From NCBI GenBank assembly GCA_025454315.1, contig JALOOP010000012.1, positions 1 through 63,816 on the forward strand: 63,816 bases of DNA, given 5' to 3'. This DNA comes from Oculatellaceae cyanobacterium Prado106 (lineage in GTDB: Bacteria; Cyanobacteriota; Cyanobacteriia; Elainellales; Elainellaceae). The notes beneath the pieces are model-generated. The model was given only the letters and a program-made list of their open reading frames with translations, was not told where the DNA came from and made no database searches. The position numbers were made by a program, and so were the translations under genes. Positions 10,801-19,091 of the stretch are shown here, piece after piece. The first letter of the stretch is position 1. Every line of letters begins with the position of its first letter.

Positions 10801-13800
10801 ATGTCACAGGATAAGGAACTTGAGATACGACTTCAGTTTCTCGATGAGGCGCAGGAATACCTGGGCACGCTGGAAGCTGCGGTGATGGGGTTATCCAATG
10901 CGGGAGTAGACCTCGATCGCATCAATGCCGCCCTCCGCGCCGCTCACTCTATCAAAGGAGGAGCCGGATTGATGGGCTACGATACCCTCAGCCAGCTCGC
11001 CCATCGCCTAGAGGATTCCTTCAAAGTCCTGAAGGTTCAACGCAATACGATCGCCATCACCCCCGACCTGGAAGCCCTCCTGCTCTCCGCCGTCGATTGC
11101 ATGAACCAGGTGATTATCTGCGATCGCCAAAACCAGCCCATCGACCCCGACTGGCTCGGCGATCAGGCCGCCCCCATCTTTGAAGACCTCTATGAGCGCT
11201 TAGGCGAACCCCAGGCCGAAGATGCCAGTTCCATCCTGGGAGCCGACGAAGGCCAGGACATTGTCCGTCTCCTGTTTGAATCTGAAGTCGATGGCTGTCT
11301 CCAGCGTTTAGAAAGCGCCCTTGCCAATCAAGACCCCTGTCTGCGCGAAGAAGTCGAAATCCTGGCGCAGGAGCTAGGCGGTCTGGGTGAAATGCTGCAA
11401 CTCACCCCCTTCAGCCAACTCTGTGAATCCGTCGCCGATCACATTGCCTTTGCCCCTGACCAAGCCCAAGAAGTCGCAGAACTGGCGCTGGCGGCTTGGC
11501 GGCGATCGCAAGCCCTCGTCCTCACGGGACATCTCGACACCCTGCCCAATTCCATCCAGGCCAGTTTCGCCGCTCCTCCTCGTTCTACGGTTGCCTCTAC
11601 GGATGCACCAGAAATGGCCGCAGCATCCTGGACACAGATGGACACTGACGCAGACCTGTTTGACACAGTAGGCAACAGCATTGGCCTCGATGATCCGCTG
11701 AGTGATGAAGCGACCCGATTTGATCCGATCGCATCCTCCTTCAACGGCAATTTTGACAGCGATTTTGACGGAACCTTTGACGGAGCCTTTGACGGAGAGA
11801 CGGCGGCTCAAGAATTCGTGGAGGCGATCGATGCAGCGGAGAGAGAGGGCGATCGCCCCACCCCCACGACACCTGAATCAGACATCGGTTCAGACATCGG
11901 TTCAAACATCGGTTCAGATATCGGATCAAGCATCGGATCAAACATCGATTCAGACATCGACTCAGGCATTGAATTAAATACCGAGTCAGATATTGGATCA
12001 AGCATCGGCTCAGACATCGAAGTAAACATTGAAACCGACATCGAGTCGGATATTGAAGCTGACGAAGTGGCGATCGTCATTGGAGATGATGTCACCCAAA
12101 ATGGCACCGGGATCTCCTCCAACGGCAATTCATGGAGCAATGCGTTCCCAGTCAACGGCACTGGCTCCAAGGGCATTGGCTTCAATGGCACTGCCTCCAA
12201 CGCAACTGCTTCCAACGGAATTGCTTCCAATGGAATTGCCTCCAATGGAACCGTCCCCAACGGCAGCCCCATCGCCGACGCTGAAATTCTGCCCACCCCT
12301 ACCCCCCGCCGCTCTACCTCCTTTCGAGCCGCCGCTTTCCCAGCATCGGAAGGCAATCCCCCACCCCATGCCAGTTCTGCGCCAGAAGCCCCCGACACAA
12401 CCGTGCGCGTTCCCAGCAAGCAGCTCGATCAACTCAGCGACCTATTCAGTGAACTCACCATTGAACGCAACGCCCTCGACCTCCACCTGGGACGACTCCG
12501 CACCCTGATCCAATCGCTCAGCCATCGCGTCCAGGTGCTAGAGCAATCCAACGGACAGTTGCGCGAAGGCTACGACAATGTCGCCACCCAGGCCGACCAA
12601 GGCTTACAAAAACTCCTCGTGGGCAGTTCCCCCGAAGTCCCGCCCAATCTCCAAAGCATTGGCCTCGCCGATCTCCTGGCGCATACGCCGCTGATCCGCT
12701 CAGATGAACCGCTCGAATCGGAAAAGGCTTTGCAAAATGCAGCGGCACAGCTAGAATCCCTCGGAGTCAACAGCAGCTTCGATGTTCTAGAAATGGATCG
12801 CTACAGCAACTTCCATCTCCTCTCCCAGGAAGTCATGGAAACCATCGTCCAAATCCAAGAAGTCACCACCGACATCGAACTCAGCCTGGACGACTCCGAG
12901 CAAACCGCCCGCAACCTCAACAAAACCTCCCGCCAGTTGCAAACCCGCCTCACCAAGCTGCGGATGCGCCCCCTGTCGGACATTCTCGATCGCTTTCCCC
13001 GTGCCCTACGCGAACTCTCCCTACAGCATGGCAAACCCGTGCAGCTAAAAATCACGGGCGGCAGCAACTTAGTCGATCGCAACATCCTCGAATCCCTCAG
13101 CGATCCGCTCATGCATCTCCTCCGCAATGCCTTCGACCACGGCATTGAACCCGCCGAAACCCGCATCGCCCGAGGCAAACCCCCCGAAGGCACCATCGAA
13201 ATCCACGCCTCCCACCGCAACAACCGCACCATCATCACCCTCAAAGACGATGGCGGCGGCATTCCCCTCGATCGCATCCGCGCCAAAGCCATGCAAATGG
13301 GACTCGACGAAGTCCTGATCGCTGCCGCCAGTGATGACGATCTGCTGTCCCTCATCTTTGAACCCGGTTTTAGCACCTCTGAGCAGGTCACCTCCCTCTC
13401 TGGACGGGGCGTGGGCATGGATGTCGTGCGCGATCGCCTCCGTCAAGTCCAGGGCGAAATCACCGTCAGCACCGAACCCGGCATCGGCACCACCTTCACC
13501 CTCTCCGTGCCCTTCACCCTGACCGTCACCCGCGTCCTCATCGCCGAAAGCAACCGAATGCTCCTGGCCTTCCCCATCGACCTGATCGAAGAAATGATCC
13601 TGCTGCCCCCCGAGCAAGTCATGTCCATGGCTGGCAACGAAGTCTTTAGCTGGGACAATATCCTGGTTCAACTGATTCGCTTGGGCGACTGGCTAGAGTT
13701 TAACTGTCCCCGCCAACTCGAAGGCTTAGACACCCCCGCCTCCGTCAATGTGCCCACCGTATTGATGCTCAACCAGGGCAGCCAAATCGTCGGCCTCCAG

Positions 13801-14418
13801 GTCGAAAAATCCTGGGGCGAACAGGAAGTCGCCATTCGCAAAGTCGAAGGTCGTCTCCCCATGCCCCCCGGCTTCTCCAACTGCACCATCCTCGGCGATG
13901 GCCGCGTCGTCCCCCTGGTCGATGTCTCCGATCTGCTCCGCTGGATTGCCAGCAGCGAACGCGCCCGTGTCGAACGGCGCAATCGGCGATCGCCCTCTCT
14001 CCCCCCCGCCACTTCCGCCCCCCGTCCCCCCGTCCTCGACCCCGACCAGCAGCCCACCGTCCTAGTCGTCGATGACTCCATCAATGTCCGCCGCTTCCTG
14101 GCGCTCACCCTAGAAAAAGCAGGCTACCAGGTCGCCCAAGCCAAAGACGGCCAAGATGCCCTCGACAAACTCTCCGCCGGACTCAACGTCCAAGCCGTCG
14201 TCTGTGACATCGAAATGCCCCGCCTCGACGGCTTCGGCTTCCTCGCCCGCTTCCGCTCCGACCCCCTCTTCGAGCAAATCCCCGTCACCATGCTCACCTC
14301 CCGCAGCGGCGACAAACACCGCCAGCTTGCCATCAGTCTAGGAGCCAAAGCCTATTTCTCAAAACCCTACAATGAGCAAGCCCTACTCAAAACTCTAGAA
14401 GGCTTAATCCACGCCTAG
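10801..14418 (+). CDS. pixL: Hybrid CheA histidine kinase, PixL-like
   Basis: Central kinase of the taxis array, 1205 residues. Order: HPt domain with phosphorylatable H49 (AAHSIKGGAGLMGY); a second HPt-like helical domain at about 155-250 (FESEVDGCLQRLESAL) without that His motif; a long low-complexity region at about 300-520; dimerisation helices; HATPase with N-box HLLRNAFDHG, G1 DDGGGI and G2 GRGVGMDVV; CheW domain about 890-1060; receiver with acceptor D1136 in VVCDIEMP. It autophosphorylates and feeds the two CheY-like proteins of the operon. The low-complexity stretch is built from 12-bp units (Ser-Asp-Ile-Gly) and 15-bp units (Asn-Gly-Ile-Ala-Ser) and looks like a flexible spacer. Start ATG 10801. 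Confidence 0.92.
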   Translation: MSQDKELEIRLQFLDEAQEYLGTLEAAVMGLSNAGVDLDRINAALRAAHSIKGGAGLMGYDTLSQLAHRLEDSFKVLKVQRNTIAITPDLEALLLSAVDCMNQVIICDRQNQPIDPDWLGDQAAPIFEDLYERLGEPQAEDASSILGADEGQDIVRLLFESEVDGCLQRLESALANQDPCLREEVEILAQELGGLGEMLQLTPFSQLCESVADHIAFAPDQAQEVAELALAAWRRSQALVLTGHLDTLPNSIQASFAAPPRSTVASTDAPEMAAASWTQMDTDADLFDTVGNSIGLDDPLSDEATRFDPIASSFNGNFDSDFDGTFDGAFDGETAAQEFVEAIDAAEREGDRPTPTTPESDIGSDIGSNIGSDIGSSIGSNIDSDIDSGIELNTESDIGSSIGSDIEVNIETDIESDIEADEVAIVIGDDVTQNGTGISSNGNSWSNAFPVNGTGSKGIGFNGTASNATASNGIASNGIASNGTVPNGSPIADAEILPTPTPRRSTSFRAAAFPASEGNPPPHASSAPEAPDTTVRVPSKQLDQLSDLFSELTIERNALDLHLGRLRTLIQSLSHRVQVLEQSNGQLREGYDNVATQADQGLQKLLVGSSPEVPPNLQSIGLADLLAHTPLIRSDEPLESEKALQNAAAQLESLGVNSSFDVLEMDRYSNFHLLSQEVMETIVQIQEVTTDIELSLDDSEQTARNLNKTSRQLQTRLTKLRMRPLSDILDRFPRALRELSLQHGKPVQLKITGGSNLVDRNILESLSDPLMHLLRNAFDHGIEPAETRIARGKPPEGTIEIHASHRNNRTIITLKDDGGGIPLDRIRAKAMQMGLDEVLIAAASDDDLLSLIFEPGFSTSEQVTSLSGRGVGMDVVRDRLRQVQGEITVSTEPGIGTTFTLSVPFTLTVTRVLIAESNRMLLAFPIDLIEEMILLPPEQVMSMAGNEVFSWDNILVQLIRLGDWLEFNCPRQLEGLDTPASVNVPTVLMLNQGSQIVGLQVEKSWGEQEVAIRKVEGRLPMPPGFSNCTILGDGRVVPLVDVSDLLRWIASSERARVERRNRRSPSLPPATSAPRPPVLDPDQQPTVLVVDDSINVRRFLALTLEKAGYQVAQAKDGQDALDKLSAGLNVQAVVCDIEMPRLDGFGFLARFRSDPLFEQIPVTMLTSRSGDKHRQLAISLGAKAYFSKPYNEQALLKTLEGLIHA
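11876..12260 (+). repeat. In-frame minisatellite inside pixL
   Basis: Bases 11876-12060 consist of drifting 12-bp units around GACATCGGTTCA, all in frame and encoding S-D-I-G variants. Bases 12150-12260 are 15-bp units encoding N-G-(T/I)-A-S. A shorter F-D-G repeat lies at about 11755-11800. All preserve the reading frame. Confidence 0.85.
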
Positions 14419-14445
14419 GATAAACATTCCGCTAACAAATTCATT

Positions 14446-14757
14446 GTGAGATACGAGATTATCTTTTCGCCCGAAGCTGAAGAAGACATTATTGCCCTAA
14501 GAGCGAGTGATCGTGCGAAAGCTTTGGATGCAATTGAAACGTTTCTGAGATACGAACCAGAAAAAACGAGCAAGAGTCGAATCAAAAGTCTTCGAGAAAT
14601 GCAAAGACCTCAATATCGGTTACGAATTGACGATCTGAGAGCCTTCTATGATGTAAGTTACACTGATGATGGAGTCGGTGTAGTGGAAGTCCTACGGATT
14701 CGAGAGAAGTCGGAGACAATGAGATGGTTAGCCGAGTTTGGTAGAGGAGACGAATGA
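14446..14757 (+). CDS. RelE/ParE-family toxin
   Basis: A 103-residue protein with the RelE/ParE fold pattern: MRYEIIFSPEAEEDIIAL, then QYRLRIDDLRAFYDV and VVEVLRIREKSE. RelE-type members cleave mRNA on ribosomes and ParE-type members poison gyrase; the sequence does not settle which. The start is GTG at 14446, 27 bp after pixL, and its stop overlaps the antitoxin start by 4 bp (ATGA). The toxin comes first, as in higBA-like modules, the reverse of most ParD-ParE pairs. It may read through from the pix operon since no terminator is visible between them. Confidence 0.85.
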   Translation: MRYEIIFSPEAEEDIIALRASDRAKALDAIETFLRYEPEKTSKSRIKSLREMQRPQYRLRIDDLRAFYDVSYTDDGVGVVEVLRIREKSETMRWLAEFGRGDE

Positions 14758-15011
14758 AGCAAGTCCCAATTGATGAAATCAAAAACGACCTGCCAGGTTA
14801 TTTACAGATCGCTGAGAGAGAAAGTGTGATTATCACTCGTGACGGTCAACCTGTAGGGGTTTTGATTGGGTTAGAAGATGCGGAAGATTGGTGGGAAGAA
14901 CTCATTTTGCATGATCCGCGCTTTGAAGCAGAAATTGCTCAAGCTCGCCAAAGCCTGAAACAAGGCAAAGGGATCAGCATGGAAGAAATGAAGGCAAGAT
15001 ACTCTCTGTAA
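14754..15011 (+). CDS. Phd/YefM-family antitoxin
   Basis: An 85-residue antitoxin. The N-terminal half is a Phd/YefM DNA-binding domain (VPIDEIKNDLPGYLQIAE, then VIITRDGQPVGVLIGL); the acidic, Trp-containing C-terminal half (EDAEDWWEELILHDPRF) is the kind of tail that wraps the toxin. It is translationally coupled to the RelE/ParE toxin through an ATGA overlap. Such pairs autorepress their own promoter, but no operator is evident here. Confidence 0.87.
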   Translation: MKQVPIDEIKNDLPGYLQIAERESVIITRDGQPVGVLIGLEDAEDWWEELILHDPRFEAEIAQARQSLKQGKGISMEEMKARYSL

Positions 15012-15131
15012 CAATAAGGAAGGCGACAATAAGGAAGGATTGAGGCCAATGAGTTAATGCTGCCTTGCGCTCCGCTAACGAACCCTATTGGCTCTATAGT
15101 TCTACTTGCGCCTTAACAAACCTAATGTGAC

Positions 15132-15326
15132 TTATGCTAACCGCTGATACAACTCAGCATTTTTGGTCAGCACATGATTTGCTGCATCCACAAACTCACC
15201 TTTTTGATCCAGCCACTCCTCCAAGCTTGCCTTCAATAAGACCTCAAGCGGAATCCCGTGGACGGTTGCCAAATCTTGTAGCTTTTGGAATTGGGTGTCA
15301 GAAAGGTCAAAGGTAATCGAAACCAT
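15132..15326 (-). CDS. Orphan antitoxin-like protein
   Basis: A 64-residue protein starting at ATG 15326 (a further 6 residues from 15344 are possible). MVSITFDLSDTQFQKLQDLA resembles ribbon-helix-helix antitoxins, and the end KNAELYQRLA is typical of small antitoxins that precede Doc/Fic-type toxins in cyanobacteria. No toxin follows it on this strand: downstream lies the oppositely oriented Phd gene. It is either a solitary antitoxin or the remnant of a pair. Family placement is tentative. Confidence 0.6.
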   Translation of the reverse strand: MVSITFDLSDTQFQKLQDLATVHGIPLEVLLKASLEEWLDQKGEFVDAANHVLTKNAELYQRLA

Positions 15327-15394
15327 AGTGATCACGCTCCTCATATTTCTGGGTCAAGTTTAGCATTTCCCTCCCAAGGGATTACGGGAGTTGT

Positions 15395-15417
15395 TGTAGG
15401 GGTAAAACACCCCTACA
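15395..15417. other. Small perfect hairpin
   Basis: TGTAGGGGT and ACCCCTACA are 9-bp perfect arms around a 5-nt loop. It sits between two divergently oriented TA genes; no T-tract follows, so it is more likely a repeat fragment or operator than a terminator. Confidence 0.5.
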
Positions 15418-15543
15418 GTGATGCACAATTCCCCAAAAAATGCGTCGCATCCTGCTGGTTCGATTTGTTAGCTGGGCTTACTGTCTTCGGTTCAGGTGAG
15501 TGAGGTTATAATAGGCTGGTCAAGTGATCTGTAAATCTCCTTC

Positions 15544-15750
15544 ATGGGTATGAGTAGTTTGCAAGAAATCGAAAATGCTGTTAAGCAGCTATCCGCAGAA
15601 GAGCTTGCTAACTTCCGGGTATGGTTTGCAGAATTTGATGCAGCCGTCTGGGATCGACAGTTTGAGGAAGATGTTGCAGCAGGTCGGCTTAATGATTTGG
15701 CTCAAAGGGCACTGAAACATTTGAGAGAAGGGCGTTGCACTGACTTGTGA
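15544..15750 (+). CDS. Small acidic antitoxin of a TA pair
   Basis: A 68-residue protein beginning MGMSSLQEIENAVKQLSAEE, a pattern common to short cyanobacterial and proteobacterial antitoxins paired with RelE-like toxins, followed by an amphipathic helix (FRVWFAEFDAAVWDRQFEED). It has no evident DNA-binding domain. The start is ATG 15544 or 15550. Its stop overlaps the GTG start of the toxin gene by 4 bp (GTGA), so the two are coupled. It presumably neutralises the downstream toxin. Confidence 0.75.
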   Translation: MGMSSLQEIENAVKQLSAEELANFRVWFAEFDAAVWDRQFEEDVAAGRLNDLAQRALKHLREGRCTDL

Positions 15751-16007
15751 AACATCGTGCGACTCCTGATTTTTGGTATCACTATCGACTGTTGCCAAGC
15801 GAGATTCAAGAACTAGCCGATCGCTGCTATGCTTTGCTCAAGCAAGATCCTCGGTATCCATCGCTGCACTTCAAGAAGGTAGGGGAGTTTTGGTCAGTAC
15901 GGATAGGTATTCATTATCGTGCTTTAGCTGTAGAGGAAGATGATGAGATTGCATGGTTCTGGATTGGAACCCATGCAGAGTACGACCGTTTGTTGCGGGG
16001 TGGTTGA
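15747..16007 (+). CDS. RelE/HigB-like toxin
   Basis: An 86-residue protein with the small RelE-superfamily pattern: FWYHYRLLPSEIQELADRCY, then HFKKVGEFWSVRIGIHYRAL with the basic strand residues, and a C-terminal WIGTHAEYDRLL, the latter typical of a family whose catalytic residues are a Tyr/His near the end. It probably acts as an mRNA interferase on the ribosome. GTG start overlapping the antitoxin stop. A strong terminator-like hairpin follows 52 bp downstream. Confidence 0.8.
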   Translation: MKHRATPDFWYHYRLLPSEIQELADRCYALLKQDPRYPSLHFKKVGEFWSVRIGIHYRALAVEEDDEIAWFWIGTHAEYDRLLRGG

Positions 16008-16059
16008 GTACAAGCCTTACAACCTGCACCAGTCACCGAATCGAATGCCTGATGATTAC

Positions 16060-16108
16060 AATAAAAGCAGTCGGGGTCGCAAGAAGTGCGACTCCGACTG
16101 CTTTTATT
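16060..16108 (+). terminator. Bidirectional terminator-like hairpin
   Basis: 22-bp arms (left AATAAAAGCAGTCGGGGTCG, right ending CTGCTTTTATT) around the loop AGAAG, with a single mismatch. A-tract and T-tract on the two sides suit termination in both directions. It closes the TA operon. Confidence 0.85.
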
Positions 16109-16124
16109 TTGTGAGCAGATCTCT

Positions 16125-16346
16125 ATGAACTCCACCCATCCTTCTCCAACCATCCGCATCAGCCAGGAAGAATATCGGCTGATTCAACAACTGCGCGATC
16201 GCAAACCCGCCCAAAATCCCCCCACCGCTCCGTTCAAACTGGGCGATCGCATTGCCGATCGGGTCGCTTCCATCATTGGCTTTAAGATAGCTTGCATCCG
16301 TACTTTTTCTCCAATCCTTCAGGAATCACTGGGTAACCTGACGTAG
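16125..16346 (+). pseudogene. DUF1003 protein, N-terminal fragment
   Basis: A 73-residue ORF from ATG 16125. IRISQEEYRLIQQLRDRKPA followed by KLGDRIADRVASIIG matches the N-terminus of DUF1003 membrane proteins, in which the next residues should be a transmembrane segment starting SWxFI. Here the sequence switches to FKIACIRTFSPILQESLGNLT and stops, with no membrane segment in any frame nearby. It is therefore probably a decayed remnant. Confidence 0.6.
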
Positions 16347-16475
16347 AGAGAAGAAGTTTTGCGATCGCCCTCAGCTAGTTCTTAGCCAGTTCCTAGCCAG
16401 TTTTCTGAACAGATCGCAAATTCAATTGACCACAAAACAGGCTCCAGTCAGGATATTTCAGTCAAGGGATTTCTC

Positions 16476-17018
16476 ATGCGATCGAAAGGTGAACTGCAAA
16501 ATCTGCTGAAAGAACAGTATGGTGTCAACAAGAACATCAGCCAGGATCTGACCGCAGAAGAATGCTTAAATTTATTGCAGGTACTCGGACAAGAACCCAG
16601 CGCCGTCAAACTAGTCGAAGCCTTTTCCCAGAAAAACGCCAGCTTAGGTTACAAAAATTCCTTCTTTTCGAGAATGCGAAACAACGCCGAAAAGAAGCTG
16701 GAAGCTACGAAAGCAGAGTATCGTCAATTAGAAGCCTCTATCCAAGACATAGAAGCCTCAAAACAAGCTTTAATGGCGCGTAAGGAACAACTCGAACAAG
16801 AAACCGCTAGCCTCGCCTCCGAAGTCAAAACCTTGTCCGATCGCAACACTGAACTCGTGAATGTCAACGATCAGTTAAAGAAAGACAACAAACAACTCAA
16901 AAATATTGTCGATGCCATTCGCTTGCGACTCGCCCATGACACCAATGAACTCCTGAAATATGAGGACAATGAGTTACAAAAAGCACTCATTCGCTTATTT
17001 CGATGGACGCTGGGTTAA
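16476..17018 (+). CDS. Coiled-coil protein of unknown function
   Basis: 180 residues. The first 60 form a small helical domain (GELQNLLKEQYGVNKNISQD, then LTAEECLNLLQVL). Residues about 70-145 are a long coiled coil with heptad Leu/Ala and many E/K/Q (AEYRQLEASIQDIEASKQAL, SLASEVKTLSDRNTELVNV). The C-terminus is again helical. There is no signal peptide, membrane span or enzymatic motif. Start ATG 16476. I do not recognise a family; position among TA genes and an HNH gene suggests accessory DNA. Confidence 0.75.
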   Translation: MRSKGELQNLLKEQYGVNKNISQDLTAEECLNLLQVLGQEPSAVKLVEAFSQKNASLGYKNSFFSRMRNNAEKKLEATKAEYRQLEASIQDIEASKQALMARKEQLEQETASLASEVKTLSDRNTELVNVNDQLKKDNKQLKNIVDAIRLRLAHDTNELLKYEDNELQKALIRLFRWTLG

Positions 17019-17224
17019 GGGATGGAGCGAAAATGCTGGATTCTAGATTTAAACCGCAGAGACGCAGAGACGCAGAGAGGTAGAGGAGTTTTATGCAGCT
17101 TTTGGGTCTTTATTGAAGGATATTGAAGCGTTTTGTTTTTCGTTCTTTCTTGATTCTTAGAATGTGGTTTTAGCGTTTGACTTTTAGGATTGGATAGACT
17201 GCGATCGCCCCAGGAGCAACAAAG

Positions 17225-17632
17225 ATGGCAAAACCGAAAGCCGCAAAACAATTCAACGGCATGAGCTACACTGAGGTTCAGCGCCATAATACACAGAGAC
17301 GCGCTCAGATCTCCCCAACCGATCAAAAATGGCTCAAACAAAACGGCTATCGCAACGTCGGTTGGGAAAATATCGTCCGGCTTTATCAACAGATTACCGA
17401 TCTCATTGAAAAATCTCAAATCGCCGATCTTTCCCTAGAAGAACTCTTCCTAGAAGCCGATCGCATTGGTCAACCCTACCAAACTGCCGAAGAAATCGCT
17501 GACTTTAACCAACAGCTTGCCCAAACCGTAGACGCGATCGCCACCCAAGTCGATCGCCAATTCCCCGACACCGAAATCGAGATCATTGACTATGGTTCTG
17601 GGAAAAAGCGATCGCCCAAAGTCCGTCGATAG
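17225..17632 (+). CDS. Conserved hypothetical protein upstream of HNH gene
   Basis: 135 residues, unrecognised. Basic N-terminus (MAKPKAAKQFNGMSYTEVQR), then HNTQRRAQISPTDQKWLKQN and helical segments (WENIVRLYQQITDLIEKSQI, EELFLEADRIGQPYQ), ending in a basic tail (GSGKKRSPKVRR). No membrane or catalytic motif is visible. It lies only 39 bp ahead of the HNH endonuclease gene on the same strand, so the two are probably one transcript. Upstream, 17050-17075 holds a CGCAGAGA octamer array. Confidence 0.7.
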   Translation: MAKPKAAKQFNGMSYTEVQRHNTQRRAQISPTDQKWLKQNGYRNVGWENIVRLYQQITDLIEKSQIADLSLEELFLEADRIGQPYQTAEEIADFNQQLAQTVDAIATQVDRQFPDTEIEIIDYGSGKKRSPKVRR

Positions 17633-17671
17633 AATCATCATAAATCTGACTATTCAAAATCTAAAATTTCC

Positions 17672-18136
17672 ATGTCCGACTCCGCCCCCTTACCCCAAAA
17701 GCCCCTCAAAGACCTCTTCGCCCTCGCCGACCACATCGGCAAAAAGCGCTACCATCGCCTCACCCCCGAAGACTTTGAAGACTACCGAAAATACGATTAC
17801 TGGCGCTACATCAACGGCGACAGCGAATGCGGTTCCACCCCCGAAAGCCAACGCTGGGTACGCGACCATTCCGACTCCCATTGCCCCATCTGCACCCAGC
17901 GCTACACCCAAGCCAACGGACGCAGCATCGACCATAAATTACCGCGATCGCAATACCCCTGGTTCTCCCTCGACTTCCGCAATTTCTGGGTCATCTGCCA
18001 ACTCTGCAACCAGGAAAAAGGAGAAATGCACTGGTACGAATACGAACACTATATCTATACCAAGTATCCCGATCGGTACCCTGATGTGCGATCGGCTCGT
18101 CCAGTTCAGTTTCTTTCCAAGAATTCCAACAAATAG
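17672..18136 (+). CDS. HNH endonuclease
   Basis: A 154-residue protein. Zinc-finger-like CPICTQRY (about residues 71-78) and ICQLCNQEKG (about 111-120) give two CxxC pairs; between them SIDHKLPRSQY supplies the conserved Asp-His of the beta-beta-alpha-Me fold, and LDFRNFWVICQLCNQEKG carries the Asn and terminal part. HNH proteins of this type nick or cut DNA with a divalent metal; phage, defence or repair roles are all possible. Start ATG 17672. It follows the 135-residue hypothetical. A repeat array of GGCGAAA units starts right after its stop. Confidence 0.85.
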   Translation: MSDSAPLPQKPLKDLFALADHIGKKRYHRLTPEDFEDYRKYDYWRYINGDSECGSTPESQRWVRDHSDSHCPICTQRYTQANGRSIDHKLPRSQYPWFSLDFRNFWVICQLCNQEKGEMHWYEYEHYIYTKYPDRYPDVRSARPVQFLSKNSNK

Positions 18137-18142
18137 TGAACG

Positions 18143-18320
18143 GGAAAGGGGCAAAAGGGGAAAGGCGAAAGGCGAAGGGCGAAAGGCGAAGGGCGAAAGG
18201 GATGCCATTGAATGAATCCTTGAAAAGCCGAAGAAACTTCCCCGCTCTCTTGCTTAAATCCTTTCCACGAATCAGTCTAGATTTCCCCTACTCCCTACTC
18301 CCTACTCCCCACTCCCTACT
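18143..18320. repeat. GGCGAAA and CCCTACT heptamer arrays
   Basis: GGCGAAAGG-type units at about 18143-18200 and CCCTACT/CCCCACT units at about 18288-18318, flanking a short unremarkable stretch. These are STRR-like heptamers of the kind known from cyanobacteria. Confidence 0.8.
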
Positions 18321-18662
18321 TCAAATCGCTTGCCGTTGAGAATAAACTTCCTCCAGCAGCAGATCTCGCAGTTCATTGGCAATCTCATCAGGTGGGTTGC
18401 CTGCGAGGGCACGTCCAATGAGGCGTTCTGCATCTCGCAGTTCCTGACATTCGATCGCCAAGACAGCAGCACTGCGGTGCAGCACAGAACGGGTCGGTTC
18501 CAGGTCAAATTGATTCGCTACTAAATCGGCTGCGGCGCGTTCTTTGGTGAAAGCGGCTCTGGAAAGGGCAGTAAACGCTTCTGCATCACCGCGTTGGCGC
18601 GCCATTACAGCCTGATCGACGAGTTCCATCGCTTCTCGATGAAGAGTGTCTACGTCCTGCAT
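18321..18662 (-). CDS. Small all-helical protein of unknown function
   Basis: 113 residues, start ATG 18662. The whole chain is amphipathic helix: TLHREAMELVDQAVMARQRG, DAEAFTALSRAAFTKERAAA, then RSAAVLAIECQELRDAERLI and NPPDEIANELRDLLLEEVY. The helix-turn-helix periodicity resembles TPR repeats; a TPR-like scaffold for protein contacts is the most that can be said. It is transcribed away from the CheW-like gene, sharing the 430-bp divergent spacer. Confidence 0.7.
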   Translation of the reverse strand: MQDVDTLHREAMELVDQAVMARQRGDAEAFTALSRAAFTKERAAADLVANQFDLEPTRSVLHRSAAVLAIECQELRDAERLIGRALAGNPPDEIANELRDLLLEEVYSQRQAI

Positions 18663-18867
18663 TTTTCTACAATCCTTGCTCTAGGAGCATCAAAGCAAAC
18701 TGAAACTGCTTCCGCACAAATTGCCCCAAACGTGAGCGACCATCCGGGGCGATCGGGTTTATCGTGACACAGATCCTGAACGTGAAGCTTTGCCAGTGGA
18801 CTACTGTCAGTCATCGAACTTTTGATTTTGGCTTTGTCGTTTCAGAATTTTACAGTAGTTTCCCTAT

Positions 18868-18897
18868 TGCAGAAACATATATAGTTGTGTTTCTGCA
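18868..18897. promoter_or_regulatory. Inverted repeat in divergent promoter region
   Basis: TGCAGAAACA and TGTTTCTGCA are perfect 10-bp arms separated by an AT-rich 10-nt centre (TATATAGTTG). It lies in the 18663-19091 spacer between two divergent genes, about 205 bp from one start and 195 bp from the other. Shape and place fit a dimeric repressor or activator site. No T-tract follows. Confidence 0.5.
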
Positions 18898-19091
18898 CCG
18901 ACTAGGAGCAAAGTCTTTGAACACTGATTAGCGACCAGAATTCTCTGTTTTTTGGCTCTACTGCTAGGACAATGGAACTCGTCTTCAATGCGCCTAAAAA
19001 AACAAGCTTGACAGTGTTCCGGAATTACTGTTGAGTTTTGTAGTGACGAATATTTTGAATCCCATCAAAGAAACTCACCGCCATTGCGTCC

